Part shown: one piece after another, positions 5,866 through 14,820 of the stretch
How the letters are laid out: each line of letters opens with the position of its first letter
Numbering within the stretch: the first letter of the stretch is position 1
Source of the DNA: Mycoplasmatota bacterium
GTDB taxonomy: Bacteria; Bacillota_I; Bacilli_A; Izemoplasmatales; Izemoplasmataceae
DNA length: 33,772 bases
Direction of reading: 5' to 3'
Assembly (NCBI GenBank): GCA_030595255.1
Contig: JAUVDP010000011.1
Location: forward strand, 1-33,772
Made by a program: the position numbers and the translations under genes
The notes under the pieces: generated by a model
What the model was told of the DNA's origin: nothing
Seen by the model: only the letters and a program-made list of their open reading frames with translations
The model's database searches: none

Positions 5866-6814
5866 ATTTTCGGTATATATTGAAATATTGCATAACACCT
5901 GGGTGGTCACAATTAAGTCCTGTGTTATAAGATAAATTAGTAAAGACCTTACTAAGGTCAATATCTTCATCTTCTAAGACATACTGTCCAACACTATCAA
6001 TCATTTCAGTTGCAAAAGTAACTGCTTGGTCATATAACTCCATTACTGAATAGTTATATTCTTCATTAGTTACTGGATGATACCAAGTATGTTTTTCTTT
6101 ATTTAAAAAATCATATTTTTCGATGTGATTGAACATTGACATATCTTGGAAGAACATATCGTGTTTTTTATTAATTAAATCGAGAAATTTGAAAATAAGT
6201 TTTTTAATTCCTCTTTTATCTTTTACAAATCTTTTAATATTTTTTCTCATTTCAACCGTACTTATTAAATACATAACACCACCATTATCTTTATCATATA
6301 CTTCCTTTAAGATATGGTCCCATATTTTCATAATTTCAAGTGATGGAGAATGAAGTGGGAAATATTTAGTGTTTAAATTCATCTTACGAGGTTTAATACC
6401 AGTATCTTCTTCTATTAGTACTGCGTCTATTGATCTTTCAAATTTAAGATGAAGTCCTCTCCAGTTATGAGTTCTTTTATCATCTTTTTTATAAACACCT
6501 ACATGATTGTATACGTAAGGATGAATTTTAACATCAAGTGCATAATGACAAATAAATCCTACTAAAAATGAATAACTATCTACAGTTAAATTCTCTTTAA
6601 CATAATTTGTCATAATCTTAAGTAGTAAATCAGTATCTTTACGATGCATTGCATCAGCGTATTTACGGTATTCCCGGTGATCTTTACTAAAAAAATTGTA
6701 GTAAAGAGGATCTGGACCTTGTGCAGCATTTGATACTATTTTTTTATTAAAATCATATTCAATATTTTTTATAACATCTTCTGCCATACGGCTATGCATA
6801 TATATATCTGCCAC
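5864..6814 (-). CDS. Zinc-dependent phospholipase C-like protein
   Basis: 316 residues, no signal peptide. The pattern H7, GPDP (33-36), H90-D94-H98 (CHYALDVKIHPY) and H122-E126-D130 (LHLKFERSID) fits the zinc-dependent phospholipase C/P1-nuclease fold, where His and Asp residues bind two or three metals. Cytosolic members of this fold in Bacillota have no assigned substrate, so this need not be a phospholipase. The start is a GTG placed 7 bases after AGAGGG; an ATG five codons later is the alternative. It is the last gene of the unit, 11 bases after rluD. Confidence 0.75.
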   Translation of the reverse strand: MADIYMHSRMAEDVIKNIEYDFNKKIVSNAAQGPDPLYYNFFSKDHREYRKYADAMHRKDTDLLLKIMTNYVKENLTVDSYSFLVGFICHYALDVKIHPYVYNHVGVYKKDDKRTHNWRGLHLKFERSIDAVLIEEDTGIKPRKMNLNTKYFPLHSPSLEIMKIWDHILKEVYDKDNGGVMYLISTVEMRKNIKRFVKDKRGIKKLIFKFLDLINKKHDMFFQDMSMFNHIEKYDFLNKEKHTWYHPVTNEEYNYSVMELYDQAVTFATEMIDSVGQYVLEDEDIDLSKVFTNLSYNTGLNCDHPGVMQYFNIYRK

Positions 6815-6825
6815 AACTAATCCCT

Positions 6826-7719
6826 CTATTCTATATTATCCAAATATTCTTTAAAATATTTAGGTAACTCTGCTTCAAATTCCATATATTCTGAAGTAAT
6901 AGGATGATCAAATCCTAAAACTCTAGCATGTAAAAATTGTCCATGCGTTGTATCAGTTTTTCTAGTTCCGTATTTTGGATCACCAACAAGTGGATATCCA
7001 ATATATTTTAAATGAACTCTGATTTGATGTGTTCTCCCAGTTTCAAGTACACATTCAATTAATGTTTGTTTAGTAAATCTTTCAATAACAGTAAAGTTAG
7101 TAACTGCTTCTTTACCATTTTCAACACAAGCCATCTTTTGTCTATTTCTTGGATCTCTACCAATAGGTGCATTAATTCTACCTCTATTATGAGGTATTAC
7201 ACCTTCAACAAGCGCTGTATATTTTCTAGTAACAGTCTTAAGTCTTAACTGTTCACCTAAGTTTTCTACTGCTTTTTCAGATTTTGCGACTACAAGTAAT
7301 CCACTAGTTTCTTTATCAATTCTATGAACAATACCAGGTCTAATTTCACCTTTAATAGCTTTTAAATCTTTAATATGATAAAGCAAAGCATTAACTAGCG
7401 TTCCATCCCAGTTACCTGCTCCTGGATGAACTACCATATTATAATCTTTATTAACAACAAGTAAATCATTATCTTGATAAACAATTTCTAAAGGAAGATT
7501 TTCGGGTTTTAAATCAATGATTCTTTCTTCCATTTCTTCAACTGTGATTAAATCTCCAGTCTTAACTTTATAATTCGCTTTAGTAGATACTTCGTTTACT
7601 AAAACAAAGTCTTCTTTAATCATAGCTTGAACTTTACTTCTTGATACTTCTAAGATTTCACTTAAAAACTTATCAATTCTCTCAAAGTTATTTACGGCTT
7701 CTATTTTTATTTCTTGCAT
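6826..7719 (-). CDS. rluD: Large-subunit rRNA pseudouridine synthase, RluA/RluD family
   Basis: Converts uridines of 23S rRNA to pseudouridine. 297 residues: S4 RNA-binding domain at about 11-61 (ERIDKFLSEILEVSRSKVQ), then the catalytic domain with HRIDKETSGLL at 132-142, where D135 is the catalytic aspartate, and RTHQIRVH near 230. The family covers RluD, RluC and YlyB-type enzymes; the target site cannot be read from sequence. AAAGGAGG precedes the ATG. Its start overlaps the lspA 3' end by 32 bases, the conserved lspA-rluD pairing of Bacillota. Confidence 0.92.
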   Translation of the reverse strand: MQEIKIEAVNNFERIDKFLSEILEVSRSKVQAMIKEDFVLVNEVSTKANYKVKTGDLITVEEMEERIIDLKPENLPLEIVYQDNDLLVVNKDYNMVVHPGAGNWDGTLVNALLYHIKDLKAIKGEIRPGIVHRIDKETSGLLVVAKSEKAVENLGEQLRLKTVTRKYTALVEGVIPHNRGRINAPIGRDPRNRQKMACVENGKEAVTNFTVIERFTKQTLIECVLETGRTHQIRVHLKYIGYPLVGDPKYGTRKTDTTHGQFLHARVLGFDHPITSEYMEFEAELPKYFKEYLDNIE

Positions 7720-8185
7720 TAATTAAGTCCTCCTTTAAAATGTCAAACGCAAAGATAGTAACACCCACAACAAGGGCTATATCTGCGACATTAAATGTTG
7801 GGAAATCGTACCCAAATATATAAAAATCTAAAAAGTCTACAACGTATCCAAATAATAGACGATCAATAAAATTACCAATTGCTCCTGCAATTAATAAAAC
7901 TATTGAAAAAGAATATAGTTTTTTATTATCAAAATCAGCTTCTTTAATTAAATAATAAAATAACCCAAAAGCAAGAGCTGTGATAAGGAAGAAAATAAAC
8001 ATTTCTCCACCAAGTATTCCCCAAGCTCCTCCATCGTTACGATGTGATGAGATATAAAAGAAATCCTTTATCACTTCAATACTTTCAAACTGATTCATAG
8101 TGTTAGCTATAAGTTGTTTAGTAATTTGATCTAGTATAACTATTAAAGTTACACTAGCCAATAAAATATAATGTTTCTTTTTCAT
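7688..8185 (-). CDS. lspA: Lipoprotein signal peptidase (signal peptidase II)
   Basis: Membrane aspartyl protease that removes the signal peptide of diacylglyceryl-modified prolipoproteins. 165 residues with four membrane spans (about 6-24, 61-80, 92-110, 133-152). Conserved blocks are present: LDQITK at 19-24, HRNDGGAWG at 48-56, GNFIDRL at 104-110, and the catalytic aspartates D117 (VVDF) and D135 (FNVADIAL). The basic tail NARNKNRSRK is encoded in the overlap with rluD. GAGGTG precedes the ATG. Its presence shows that the organism makes lipoproteins. Confidence 0.95.
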   Translation of the reverse strand: MKKKHYILLASVTLIVILDQITKQLIANTMNQFESIEVIKDFFYISSHRNDGGAWGILGGEMFIFFLITALAFGLFYYLIKEADFDNKKLYSFSIVLLIAGAIGNFIDRLLFGYVVDFLDFYIFGYDFPTFNVADIALVVGVTIFAFDILKEDLINARNKNRSRK

Positions 8186-8200
8186 AAAAATGCACCTCTT

Positions 8201-8563
8201 TTAAATGTAATACAAATATATTAAATATCCAACCACAAAAGTAACTGAAATATCAATAACTGAGATTAATACTAATATATTATATAAAATTTTATAATTA
8301 ATTTCCAATGCTTTGTTTTGATAATTTATTAATGTTTCAACAATTACTTTATTAGCAAAAAAACTTATTGAAATAACTACTATATAAAGCACCAGCAACA
8401 AGTATAACAAGTATGGAACATAAAGTACAATAATATTCGCAAATAATAATACAAATAATCCACTAGGTACTATAAAGAAAATAAACCCAGTTAAAAAACT
8501 TTTTACTATTTCAGAAACCGTATAGTAATTCCTTAATCTAATAATGTTTTTTTCTTTATTCAT
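8201..8563 (-). CDS. Hypothetical membrane protein, 120 residues
   Basis: Not recognised. A charged N-terminus (MNKEKNIIRLRNYY) is followed by four hydrophobic stretches (about 24-46, 48-67, 87-100, 103-119). The ATG at 8563 overlaps the end of the protease gene by 8 bases and follows AGGATGGTGAT. A longer frame reaches an ATG at 8581, but that has no ribosome binding site. It sits 15 bases upstream of lspA in the same unit. Confidence 0.65.
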   Translation of the reverse strand: MNKEKNIIRLRNYYTVSEIVKSFLTGFIFFIVPSGLFVLLFANIIVLYVPYLLYLLLVLYIVVISISFFANKVIVETLINYQNKALEINYKILYNILVLISVIDISVTFVVGYLIYLYYI

Positions 8564-9563
8564 TATTATCACCATCCTCATAATTTAAAAGATAGTTAAG
8601 AGCGTCATCAAATGTATTAACTCCAACAATAATCATATCAGTATTTAAGGTATTATAAACTTCCATTGCATCATCATAATTACCACTCGCAAACGGAACA
8701 AAAAAGATATCAATATTATTCATATCAGATGTATAAATCTTTTGCTCGATACTACCAATACCACCAACAGTTCCATCGATATTAATAGTCCCAGTTCCAC
8801 CTATTTTTAAGCCATGAGTTAAGTCAAAATCAGATAACTGATTATAGATATAAAGTGATTGAATAAGACCACCACTTGGCCCAGATGTAAGAGAATCAAT
8901 AAGTCTATATTCAACTTCAGTACTTAATATATTAGAGAAGTTACTAATAGATATTCCAACACTACATAATTCATCAGTTACTTGATTTTTAGTAACTGTG
9001 AAATCTAGTGTTTCATCATCTCTTAAAATAGTAAATACTACAGTATCTAAACACTGTATTTCACTAACATTAATCGATATTCCATCTCGTTTAATATCTA
9101 AAATCTTATCCCCAATTTCTAATGTATCTTCATCTAAATAATTCCAAGTCAAATACACTGTTAAATACGTTTCATATTCTATTTGATAATTAGTATTTTC
9201 AATACCAATTATTAAACTTGTATAAAGTGAATCATCTTTCATTAAATAACTCATAACCTTTAAATCACTTACTACTAAATTATCATAATATTCAGGAAAC
9301 TCTGTAACAAATACTTTTCTTTCAGCACTTCCAATTAAGTACTGAAGGTACGTAATTCCTTTTAAAGATATAACACTTGTAGTATGAAATGATCCTATTG
9401 CTTCATAGTCATTATTTACTACAATAAACTGATTTACATTATCGTTATACCCAGGAGCTGTTAGGTTATATTCAACCTTAAAAATACTTATAAACATAAG
9501 TGGTATAAAGAATAATAAAAAAACTATAATCAGTTTTTTATATTTTAAAAATGATAGTTTCAT
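8556..9563 (-). CDS. ylbL: PDZ/Lon-type membrane protease, YlbL/SepM family
   Basis: 335 residues. An N-terminal membrane anchor (10-29) is followed by the family-typical YNLTAPGYNDNV near 32-43, a PDZ-like region (about 120-195, with EIGDKILDI), and a Lon-type proteolytic domain. The catalytic dyad is visible: S230 in SGPSGGL and K275 in IEQK, 45 residues apart. The catalytic part lies outside the cell. In B. subtilis YlbL is linked to removal of a damage-induced division inhibitor, and streptococcal SepM processes a peptide pheromone; the substrate here is unknown. The gene starts inside the comEB stop (TAATG). Confidence 0.88.
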   Translation of the reverse strand: MKLSFLKYKKLIIVFLLFFIPLMFISIFKVEYNLTAPGYNDNVNQFIVVNNDYEAIGSFHTTSVISLKGITYLQYLIGSAERKVFVTEFPEYYDNLVVSDLKVMSYLMKDDSLYTSLIIGIENTNYQIEYETYLTVYLTWNYLDEDTLEIGDKILDIKRDGISINVSEIQCLDTVVFTILRDDETLDFTVTKNQVTDELCSVGISISNFSNILSTEVEYRLIDSLTSGPSGGLIQSLYIYNQLSDFDLTHGLKIGGTGTINIDGTVGGIGSIEQKIYTSDMNNIDIFFVPFASGNYDDAMEVYNTLNTDMIIVGVNTFDDALNYLLNYEDGDNNE

Positions 9564-10030
9564 TATTTAACTGAAACTTTAATCATTTCCATTTGTCTAT
9601 AAACAATTTTTGCACTGTCAAACATCTTTCTAGAAGCAATAAATGCTAATTCATCATGATATTTATCTTCTAAATATACTACTTCTTTTATTCCGCTTTG
9701 AATGATTAACTTAGCACATTCATTACATGGAAATAAAGTAACATATAATGTTGAGTTATCTAAACTAACAGTAGAATTCAATATCGCATTAGGTTCAGCA
9801 TGTACAACATAAGGGTATTTAGAATCTAAAAAGTCATCACCGTTTTTCCAAGGAAATACATCATCTTCTACTCCATAAGGAAACCCATTATATCCTATTC
9901 CTACAATTCTTTTTTTATCATTTACAATACAAGCTCCAACTTGAGTTGAAGGGTCTTTAGAACGCATTGCGCTTAGTAATGCAACACCCATAAAGTATTT
10001 ATCCCAAGAAATATAATCAGTTCTCTTCAT
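9563..10030 (-). CDS. comEB: dCMP deaminase (ComEB family)
   Basis: Deaminates dCMP to dUMP, feeding thymidylate synthesis. 155 residues with the zinc site HAE (H77, E79) and PCNEC (C102, C105) of the cytidine/deoxycytidylate deaminase fold; KDPSTQVGACIV near 25-36 and GYNGFP near 46-51 are typical of dCMP deaminases. AAGGAGG, which overlaps the end of psuG, fixes the ATG at 10030; the first possible codon at 10060 would add ten residues and lacks a site. It shares a transcription unit with the pseudouridine genes. Confidence 0.93.
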   Translation of the reverse strand: MKRTDYISWDKYFMGVALLSAMRSKDPSTQVGACIVNDKKRIVGIGYNGFPYGVEDDVFPWKNGDDFLDSKYPYVVHAEPNAILNSTVSLDNSTLYVTLFPCNECAKLIIQSGIKEVVYLEDKYHDELAFIASRKMFDSAKIVYRQMEMIKVSVK

Positions 10031-10031
10031 C

Positions 10032-10955
10032 TTATTTTCCTCCTTGTGCTGTATATTCATTACTAATCCTACTAGCTAATTTACAGTTATTGTATACTAA
10101 AGCAATATTAGATTTTAAAGAATCTCCTTTTGTTAATTCAACAATCTTACCTAGTAAATAAGGAGTTTGTTCTTTACCTATAATTCCTAACTTATCCATT
10201 TCAATTATCGCATCATCAATTACTTTACCAATTACTTCATTATTCATTGAGAATTCTAAAGGAATCGGATTAGCTACTAAAACCCCACCGTTTAAATTAA
10301 GATCGTATTTAGTTTTTAAGACGTTTGCTATTTCACGAGGTGTATCTATTTTGAAGTTAACATCAAATTTAGATACTCTACTATAAAAAGCAGGTAACAT
10401 CTTAGTTTGATATCCAATAACAGGGACACCTTTGGTTTCTAAGTATTCTAGTGTTAAACCTAAATCTAAAATAGATTTAACTCCAGCACACACTACTAAG
10501 ACATTAGTAATTGCTAGTTCTTCAAGGTCAGCTGAGATATCAAAACTAGTTTCAGCTCCTCTATGAACCCCACCAATTCCACCTGTTGCAAACACTTTAA
10601 TTCCAGCTAAACTCGATATATACATTGTAGCAGATACTGTAGTTGCTCCATCAATTTTATTAGCAACATTATAAGCTATATCTCTTCTTGATGTTTTCAT
10701 AATACCTGTTCCTGTTTTACCTAGATAATCAAGTTCTTCACTTGTTAGTCCTATTTTTAACTTACCGTTTAAAATAGCGATAGTCGCTGGTATACTACCA
10801 TTTTCTCTTACTATTTCTTCACAACGAATTGCTGTTTCAACATTTTTAGGATAAGGCATTCCATGTGATATTATTGTTGATTCTAATGCTACTATTGGTA
10901 ATCCATTATCAATTGCATTTTGTACTTCTTTACTATATTCTATATAATTTTTCAT
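10032..10955 (-). CDS. psuG: Pseudouridine-5'-phosphate glycosidase
   Basis: Splits pseudouridine 5'-phosphate into uracil and ribose 5-phosphate. 307 residues covering the full Indigoidine-A-like domain. Family signatures: ALESTIISHGMPYPKN at about 24-39, GKTGTGIMKTSRRDI around 78-92, VFATGGIGGVHRGAE around 120-135, and LVANPIP near 230. The start overlaps the psuK stop by four bases (ATGA), so both enzymes of the two-step route are coupled. Confidence 0.95.
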   Translation of the reverse strand: MKNYIEYSKEVQNAIDNGLPIVALESTIISHGMPYPKNVETAIRCEEIVRENGSIPATIAILNGKLKIGLTSEELDYLGKTGTGIMKTSRRDIAYNVANKIDGATTVSATMYISSLAGIKVFATGGIGGVHRGAETSFDISADLEELAITNVLVVCAGVKSILDLGLTLEYLETKGVPVIGYQTKMLPAFYSRVSKFDVNFKIDTPREIANVLKTKYDLNLNGGVLVANPIPLEFSMNNEVIGKVIDDAIIEMDKLGIIGKEQTPYLLGKIVELTKGDSLKSNIALVYNNCKLASRISNEYTAQGGK

Positions 10956-11845
10956 AGTTTATTCACCTCTTCTATATTTAAAAGTTCACTAGTTGAGTTA
11001 TTTGACGATAACGTAATATAAGCTACCTTAACTGCGAATTTAAGTTTTTCCATATCAGTTACACCTTTTAGCATTCCGTGGACATATCCACTAAGAAATG
11101 CATCACCTGCCCCTGTTGCATTAACGATATTATCGTGTTTAAGTGGTGTAATTACTTCTCTCTTCTCTTTTTTACTTAAAATAATGTCTTTATCTTGATT
11201 TGTAATTAAAAGCGTATTGGCGCCTTTTAAATGAAGTTCATCAATTTGATTTATAACCGCTGTTTCCATTGTTAATTCATTTAATTCAATTTGATTTAAC
11301 TTAAGTACTGATATATAGCTTAAATGATTTTTAAGTTTAACAACTTTATGAGCTGAGACAGCATCCATTACTATTGTTTTATCTTGATATGTACTAAGTA
11401 AATAATGAAGTGTTTCTTCACTTAAATTATTATCAATAACAATCACATCAAACTTATTAATAAATTTCTTCTTAGTTTCAAAGAATTCTTTATTCAACTT
11501 ATTAGTAATCTCCATATCATTCAATCCAATAAAGAGATCGTTATCTTTATCCATAACACCTAAATAGACACTATTAGATTCATTTTTTATTTTTAAAGAT
11601 TCTGAAACATCAATACCCATTTCTTCTAAACTACGGTAAGCACTTAAAGAAAAATAATCATCTCCAAAAACCGTTATGAAATGAACATCATGTTCTAATC
11701 TACATAAATTTTCAGCTATATTTCTACCTACTCCACCAAAAGCTATATGAATCTTAGCTAGGTTAGAATCATGAAGACTGTAGTCACTATTAGACTTTGC
11801 GAATATATCAATATTCTGAGCACCTATTATTAAAACATCACTCAT
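10952..11845 (-). CDS. psuK: Pseudouridine kinase (PfkB family)
   Basis: Phosphorylates pseudouridine at the 5' position for PsuG. 297 residues of ribokinase fold. GGVGRNIAENLCRL near 37-50 is the PsuK form of the first PfkB signature; NATGAGDAFLSGY near 238-250 holds the catalytic Asp of the second. The ATG at 11845 follows GTAGGTGAG; an in-frame GTG at 11854 is part of that site. It lies 9 bases after msrA. Substrate assignment rests on the coupled psuG. Confidence 0.92.
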   Translation of the reverse strand: MSDVLIIGAQNIDIFAKSNSDYSLHDSNLAKIHIAFGGVGRNIAENLCRLEHDVHFITVFGDDYFSLSAYRSLEEMGIDVSESLKIKNESNSVYLGVMDKDNDLFIGLNDMEITNKLNKEFFETKKKFINKFDVIVIDNNLSEETLHYLLSTYQDKTIVMDAVSAHKVVKLKNHLSYISVLKLNQIELNELTMETAVINQIDELHLKGANTLLITNQDKDIILSKKEKREVITPLKHDNIVNATGAGDAFLSGYVHGMLKGVTDMEKLKFAVKVAYITLSSNNSTSELLNIEEVNKL

Positions 11846-11854
11846 ATAACTCAC

Positions 11855-12340
11855 CTACTTTATATTTTTATAACTTTCTAAATCGACATGGCAGTAGCCA
11901 TGTTTATTTTTGTTTAAATAATCTTGATGATACTCTTCAGCAATAAAGAATTCAAGATTGGTTTTTAGTTCAATAACAATAGCTTTTTGATATTCATTTT
12001 GTCTAATATTTATATAGCTATGAATAAAATCAAGCATCTCAGCACTATAGTTATAAATCCCAGTACGATACTGAATGCCTTTATCATTACCTTGTTTATT
12101 AATTAATGTTGGATCAATAATATTAAAAAGGTGATCTAGTAATTTCTTAAATGAAATTACATCTTCATCAAATTTAATATATACAGCTTCAGCGTGCCCA
12201 CTTGCGTTACATACTTCTTCATAACTAGTCTGCCCTTCACCCGCAATATATCCAACCTCTGTGTTAGTTACACCCTCTAATTGTTTAAAATAAGCTTCTA
12301 CTCCCCAAAAACATCCACCTGCGAATACGATTGATTTCAT
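11855..12340 (-). CDS. msrA: Peptide methionine sulfoxide reductase A
   Basis: Reduces methionine-S-sulfoxide in proteins and free methionine. 161 residues with the catalytic GGCFWG (Cys 10), GHAEAV and YHQDYL near the C-terminus, and a further Cys in KHGYCHVD near 150. GGAGG 8 bases before the ATG at 12340 sets the start; the TTG at 12355 is within the site. There is no fused or adjacent msrB. Confidence 0.95.
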   Translation of the reverse strand: MKSIVFAGGCFWGVEAYFKQLEGVTNTEVGYIAGEGQTSYEEVCNASGHAEAVYIKFDEDVISFKKLLDHLFNIIDPTLINKQGNDKGIQYRTGIYNYSAEMLDFIHSYINIRQNEYQKAIVIELKTNLEFFIAEEYHQDYLNKNKHGYCHVDLESYKNIK

Positions 12341-12463
12341 ACGTTTATCCTCCAATATAATTTCTTTTATTAAAGCCGTTTTACTATCAGTATATAATTC
12401 TCTATCAATGTTGTTTAAATTAATTTTAAAAGTTTATATTATAGTTATTTTATTCTGAGTAAT

Positions 12464-13147
12464 TTACTCAATAATTTTATTTATTATATAACTAGCCATT
12501 ATAATACCTGCAGTAGCAGGTACAAAGCTATTTGATGAAGGATTACTTACTTCATTATCCACTTTAAATGGAACTTCCTTTGAATAGACAACTGGGACTT
12601 CACCATTTATTCTTAAGCTTCTTAATTTCTTTCTAATTACTTTCGCAATAGGATCATAACTAGTTTTAGATATTTCACTTATTTCAATTAATTCAGGATG
12701 AAGTTTATTTCCCATTCCCATTGATGAAATAATTGGAATATTATTACTTAATGCTTCTTTTATAATATCAATTTTAAATGTGACAGTATCAATTGCGTCA
12801 CATACAAAATCTAATTTATGATTTAATATTTTAGATTTTGTATCTAGGTTATAAAACTCATGATACGTCGTTATCTTTAAATCAGGATTAATATCTAATA
12901 ACCTTTCTTTCATCACTTCTACTTTAGGTTTCCCTACAGTACTACTTAACGCAATTATTTGACGGTTAACATTTGTTAGATCAACGACACTTTTATCAAC
13001 TATAATTAATTCACCTATACCACTTCTTGCGAGTGTTTCACAAGCGTGTCCACCAACTCCACCAATACCTAATACTAAAACTGCGCTATTAGATAGTAGC
13101 TTAAATTTAGTATTTCCAATTTGTTCAATTGTTCTTTTAAATCTCAT
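12464..13147 (-). CDS. tcdA: tRNA threonylcarbamoyladenosine dehydratase
   Basis: E1-like (ThiF/MoeB fold) enzyme that cyclises t6A at position 37 of ANN-decoding tRNAs to ct6A. 227 residues: N-terminal RTIEQIG, the nucleotide-binding loop GIGGVGGHACETLARSGIG near 27-45, DLTNVNRQ near 55-62, and CDAIDT near 115. There are no CxxC zinc pairs and no catalytic Cys of ThiF/MoeB type, which supports TcdA/CsdL over sulfur-carrier activation. AGAGGA precedes the ATG. The roughly 120 bases to msrA hold no clear terminator; a short TGAGTAA/TTACTCA palindrome overlaps the stop. Confidence 0.9.
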   Translation of the reverse strand: MRFKRTIEQIGNTKFKLLSNSAVLVLGIGGVGGHACETLARSGIGELIIVDKSVVDLTNVNRQIIALSSTVGKPKVEVMKERLLDINPDLKITTYHEFYNLDTKSKILNHKLDFVCDAIDTVTFKIDIIKEALSNNIPIISSMGMGNKLHPELIEISEISKTSYDPIAKVIRKKLRSLRINGEVPVVYSKEVPFKVDNEVSNPSSNSFVPATAGIIMASYIINKIIE

Positions 13148-13186
13148 AATTGTGTCCTCTTAGAAAAATGACTACCAAGGCAGCCA

Positions 13187-13615
13187 TTATCTTTTCATTA
13201 AGTTTATGTTAAAGTATTTTTGACCTACTGCGTACAGTAAGAGATAAGTAATTAAGAATAATGGAATAATAATATGTGGGACATAAAACTCTTTTCCACC
13301 TAAGTAAATAAAGAGTATCCCTGTACCAAGTATTCCAAAAGCTGAAATAATAATTAGCCATAGGAATTCTTTAGAATACGATGGCTTTAATTTTCTTTGA
13401 AAATGATCTCTAGTTATTAAAATAAATGTTAGTCCAACTATAAAAGTTAATGCTGCAATTATATCTGCAACCAAAATAATTCTATTTGCACTAGTTACTA
13501 AATGAAGATCAACAATATAAGCAAAAACAACTAGTATTGGCACTAATAATATACTAAAGGAATTAAATAGAATCAGGTTTATTTGGAATGAGTTATAAAC
13601 TTTTTTTCTTTTCAT
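13187..13615 (-). CDS. Hypothetical membrane protein, 142 residues
   Basis: Not recognised. Four hydrophobic segments (about 14-34, 44-66, 84-104, 112-132) alternate with basic loops (RDHFQRKLKPSYSK), consistent with a four-span integral membrane protein. Its ATG overlaps the permease stop (TAATG), so it is translated with it and may work with it. No catalytic motif is seen. Confidence 0.7.
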   Translation of the reverse strand: MKRKKVYNSFQINLILFNSFSILLVPILVVFAYIVDLHLVTSANRIILVADIIAALTFIVGLTFILITRDHFQRKLKPSYSKEFLWLIIISAFGILGTGILFIYLGGKEFYVPHIIIPLFLITYLLLYAVGQKYFNINLMKR

Positions 13616-14766
13616 TATGCTTTAGCTGCGGCAGGTGGTGCGTTGCCCTCATTGATTTTAATCAATTCTTTTTTCTCTTTATAAAATTCAATTAAAACTC
13701 TAATTGTAGCTGCAATAGGTGAAGCGAATATAACACCTAATGTTCCAAATAAACTTCCGAAGAATAAGATTGATACGATAATTATTAATGGGTGAATCGA
13801 TAGTTGTCTACCCATAATGATTGGTTGGAATATATTCCCTTCAATAAATTGAAGTCCAACATTAACACCAACAACAAATAAAGGATTTACTCCTCCTGGT
13901 TGATCTCTAGTGATTACTGCGTAAATTACAACAGGAATCATTGCGATTATAGCACCAAAGTAAGGAATAATGTTAGTTACACCAACAATTAATCCAAAGA
14001 TAAAGAAATATTTCAATCCGATTAATTTATAAATAATTGTAGCTACAGTACCAATTGCAACCATTAAGAATAATTGCCCACGTACATAAGCTCCAACTGT
14101 TTGATTTAAACGTGATCCAAGTTCACTTGTTCCTTTTTCATATTTAGTAGGAATAATTGAACGTAATGAATCATTTACTAGTTCGTAATCTAATAAGTAG
14201 AACAGTAACAAGATTGGTAAGATGAAGATAATTGTTATAATACTAAGCATTGTACTAGATACTTTTGATGATAAATTATCAGCAGCATCAGCGATAGTAG
14301 TTTCAACTAATCCTGAATCGTTAATAGTATCAGCTAACCAATCATAAACTTCTTGTCCAAAAATAAAATTAGTTTTGAATTCACCTTTGAAGTAATCAGA
14401 GATCGCATCATAATCGCCTCCTGGTTCAAAGAACTCAGCTACTTGATCTAAAACAAATGGAGTAATGTAGTAAAACATAAGTCCAATAACTACAGCTGTT
14501 GCGATATAAACAATAGTAACACTAAGACCACGTGGTCCTACTCCTCTTCGTTCTAGTAATTTGATTATTGGGTAGATAACAAGTGATATTAACCAAGCCA
14601 ATGCAACAGGTACTAATACTGATCCAAAAGCACCTAATACTTTGTTCCAAACAGAACTAAATTGACTTGCCATAAATAAAACAGCTAAAAATAATAGAAT
14701 AATACCTAATACTTTTAGGGCCTTGTTTAATGTTTTATCGCTAAGTAGTTTATTTTTTTCATCCAT
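13615..14766 (-). CDS. AI-2E family transporter (permease)
   Basis: 383 residues with about eight membrane spans: two near the N-terminus (18-38, 42-66), one at 80-105, then, after a polar segment of about 65 residues (DQVAEFFEPGGDYD... to SSKVSS), five more. The sequence around GLIVGVTNIIPYFGAIIAMIP near 262-282 and GRQLSIHPLIIIVSILFFGSLFG near 325-347 is diagnostic of the AI-2E (TqsA/YdiK) family. Members have been tied to autoinducer-2 export, sodium/proton antiport and other roles, so the substrate is open. The C-terminus ends in an alanine-rich tail (APPAAAKA). GAAGGA precedes the ATG. Confidence 0.9.
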   Translation of the reverse strand: MDEKNKLLSDKTLNKALKVLGIILLFLAVLFMASQFSSVWNKVLGAFGSVLVPVALAWLISLVIYPIIKLLERRGVGPRGLSVTIVYIATAVVIGLMFYYITPFVLDQVAEFFEPGGDYDAISDYFKGEFKTNFIFGQEVYDWLADTINDSGLVETTIADAADNLSSKVSSTMLSIITIIFILPILLLFYLLDYELVNDSLRSIIPTKYEKGTSELGSRLNQTVGAYVRGQLFLMVAIGTVATIIYKLIGLKYFFIFGLIVGVTNIIPYFGAIIAMIPVVIYAVITRDQPGGVNPLFVVGVNVGLQFIEGNIFQPIIMGRQLSIHPLIIIVSILFFGSLFGTLGVIFASPIAATIRVLIEFYKEKKELIKINEGNAPPAAAKA

Positions 14767-14791
14767 CTTCTCACGTCCTTCAACTCATTTA

Positions 14792-14800
14792 ATTATATCA
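14792..14800 (-). promoter_or_regulatory. Extended -10 promoter upstream of the AI-2E permease unit
   Basis: Minus strand TGATATAAT in the 54-base gap between aspS and the permease gene; no -35 match. It probably starts a transcript that runs through tcdA and beyond. Confidence 0.45.
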
Positions 14801-14820
14801 TAAATATTATATATATAAAA

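Noticed and set aside
12356-12463. Gap between tcdA and msrA, inspected for a promoter, riboswitch or small RNA.
   Set aside because: TATACT-like boxes occur but without a -35 or TGN at a proper distance, and the TGAGTAA/TTACTCA palindrome lacks a T run. Nothing can be supported.
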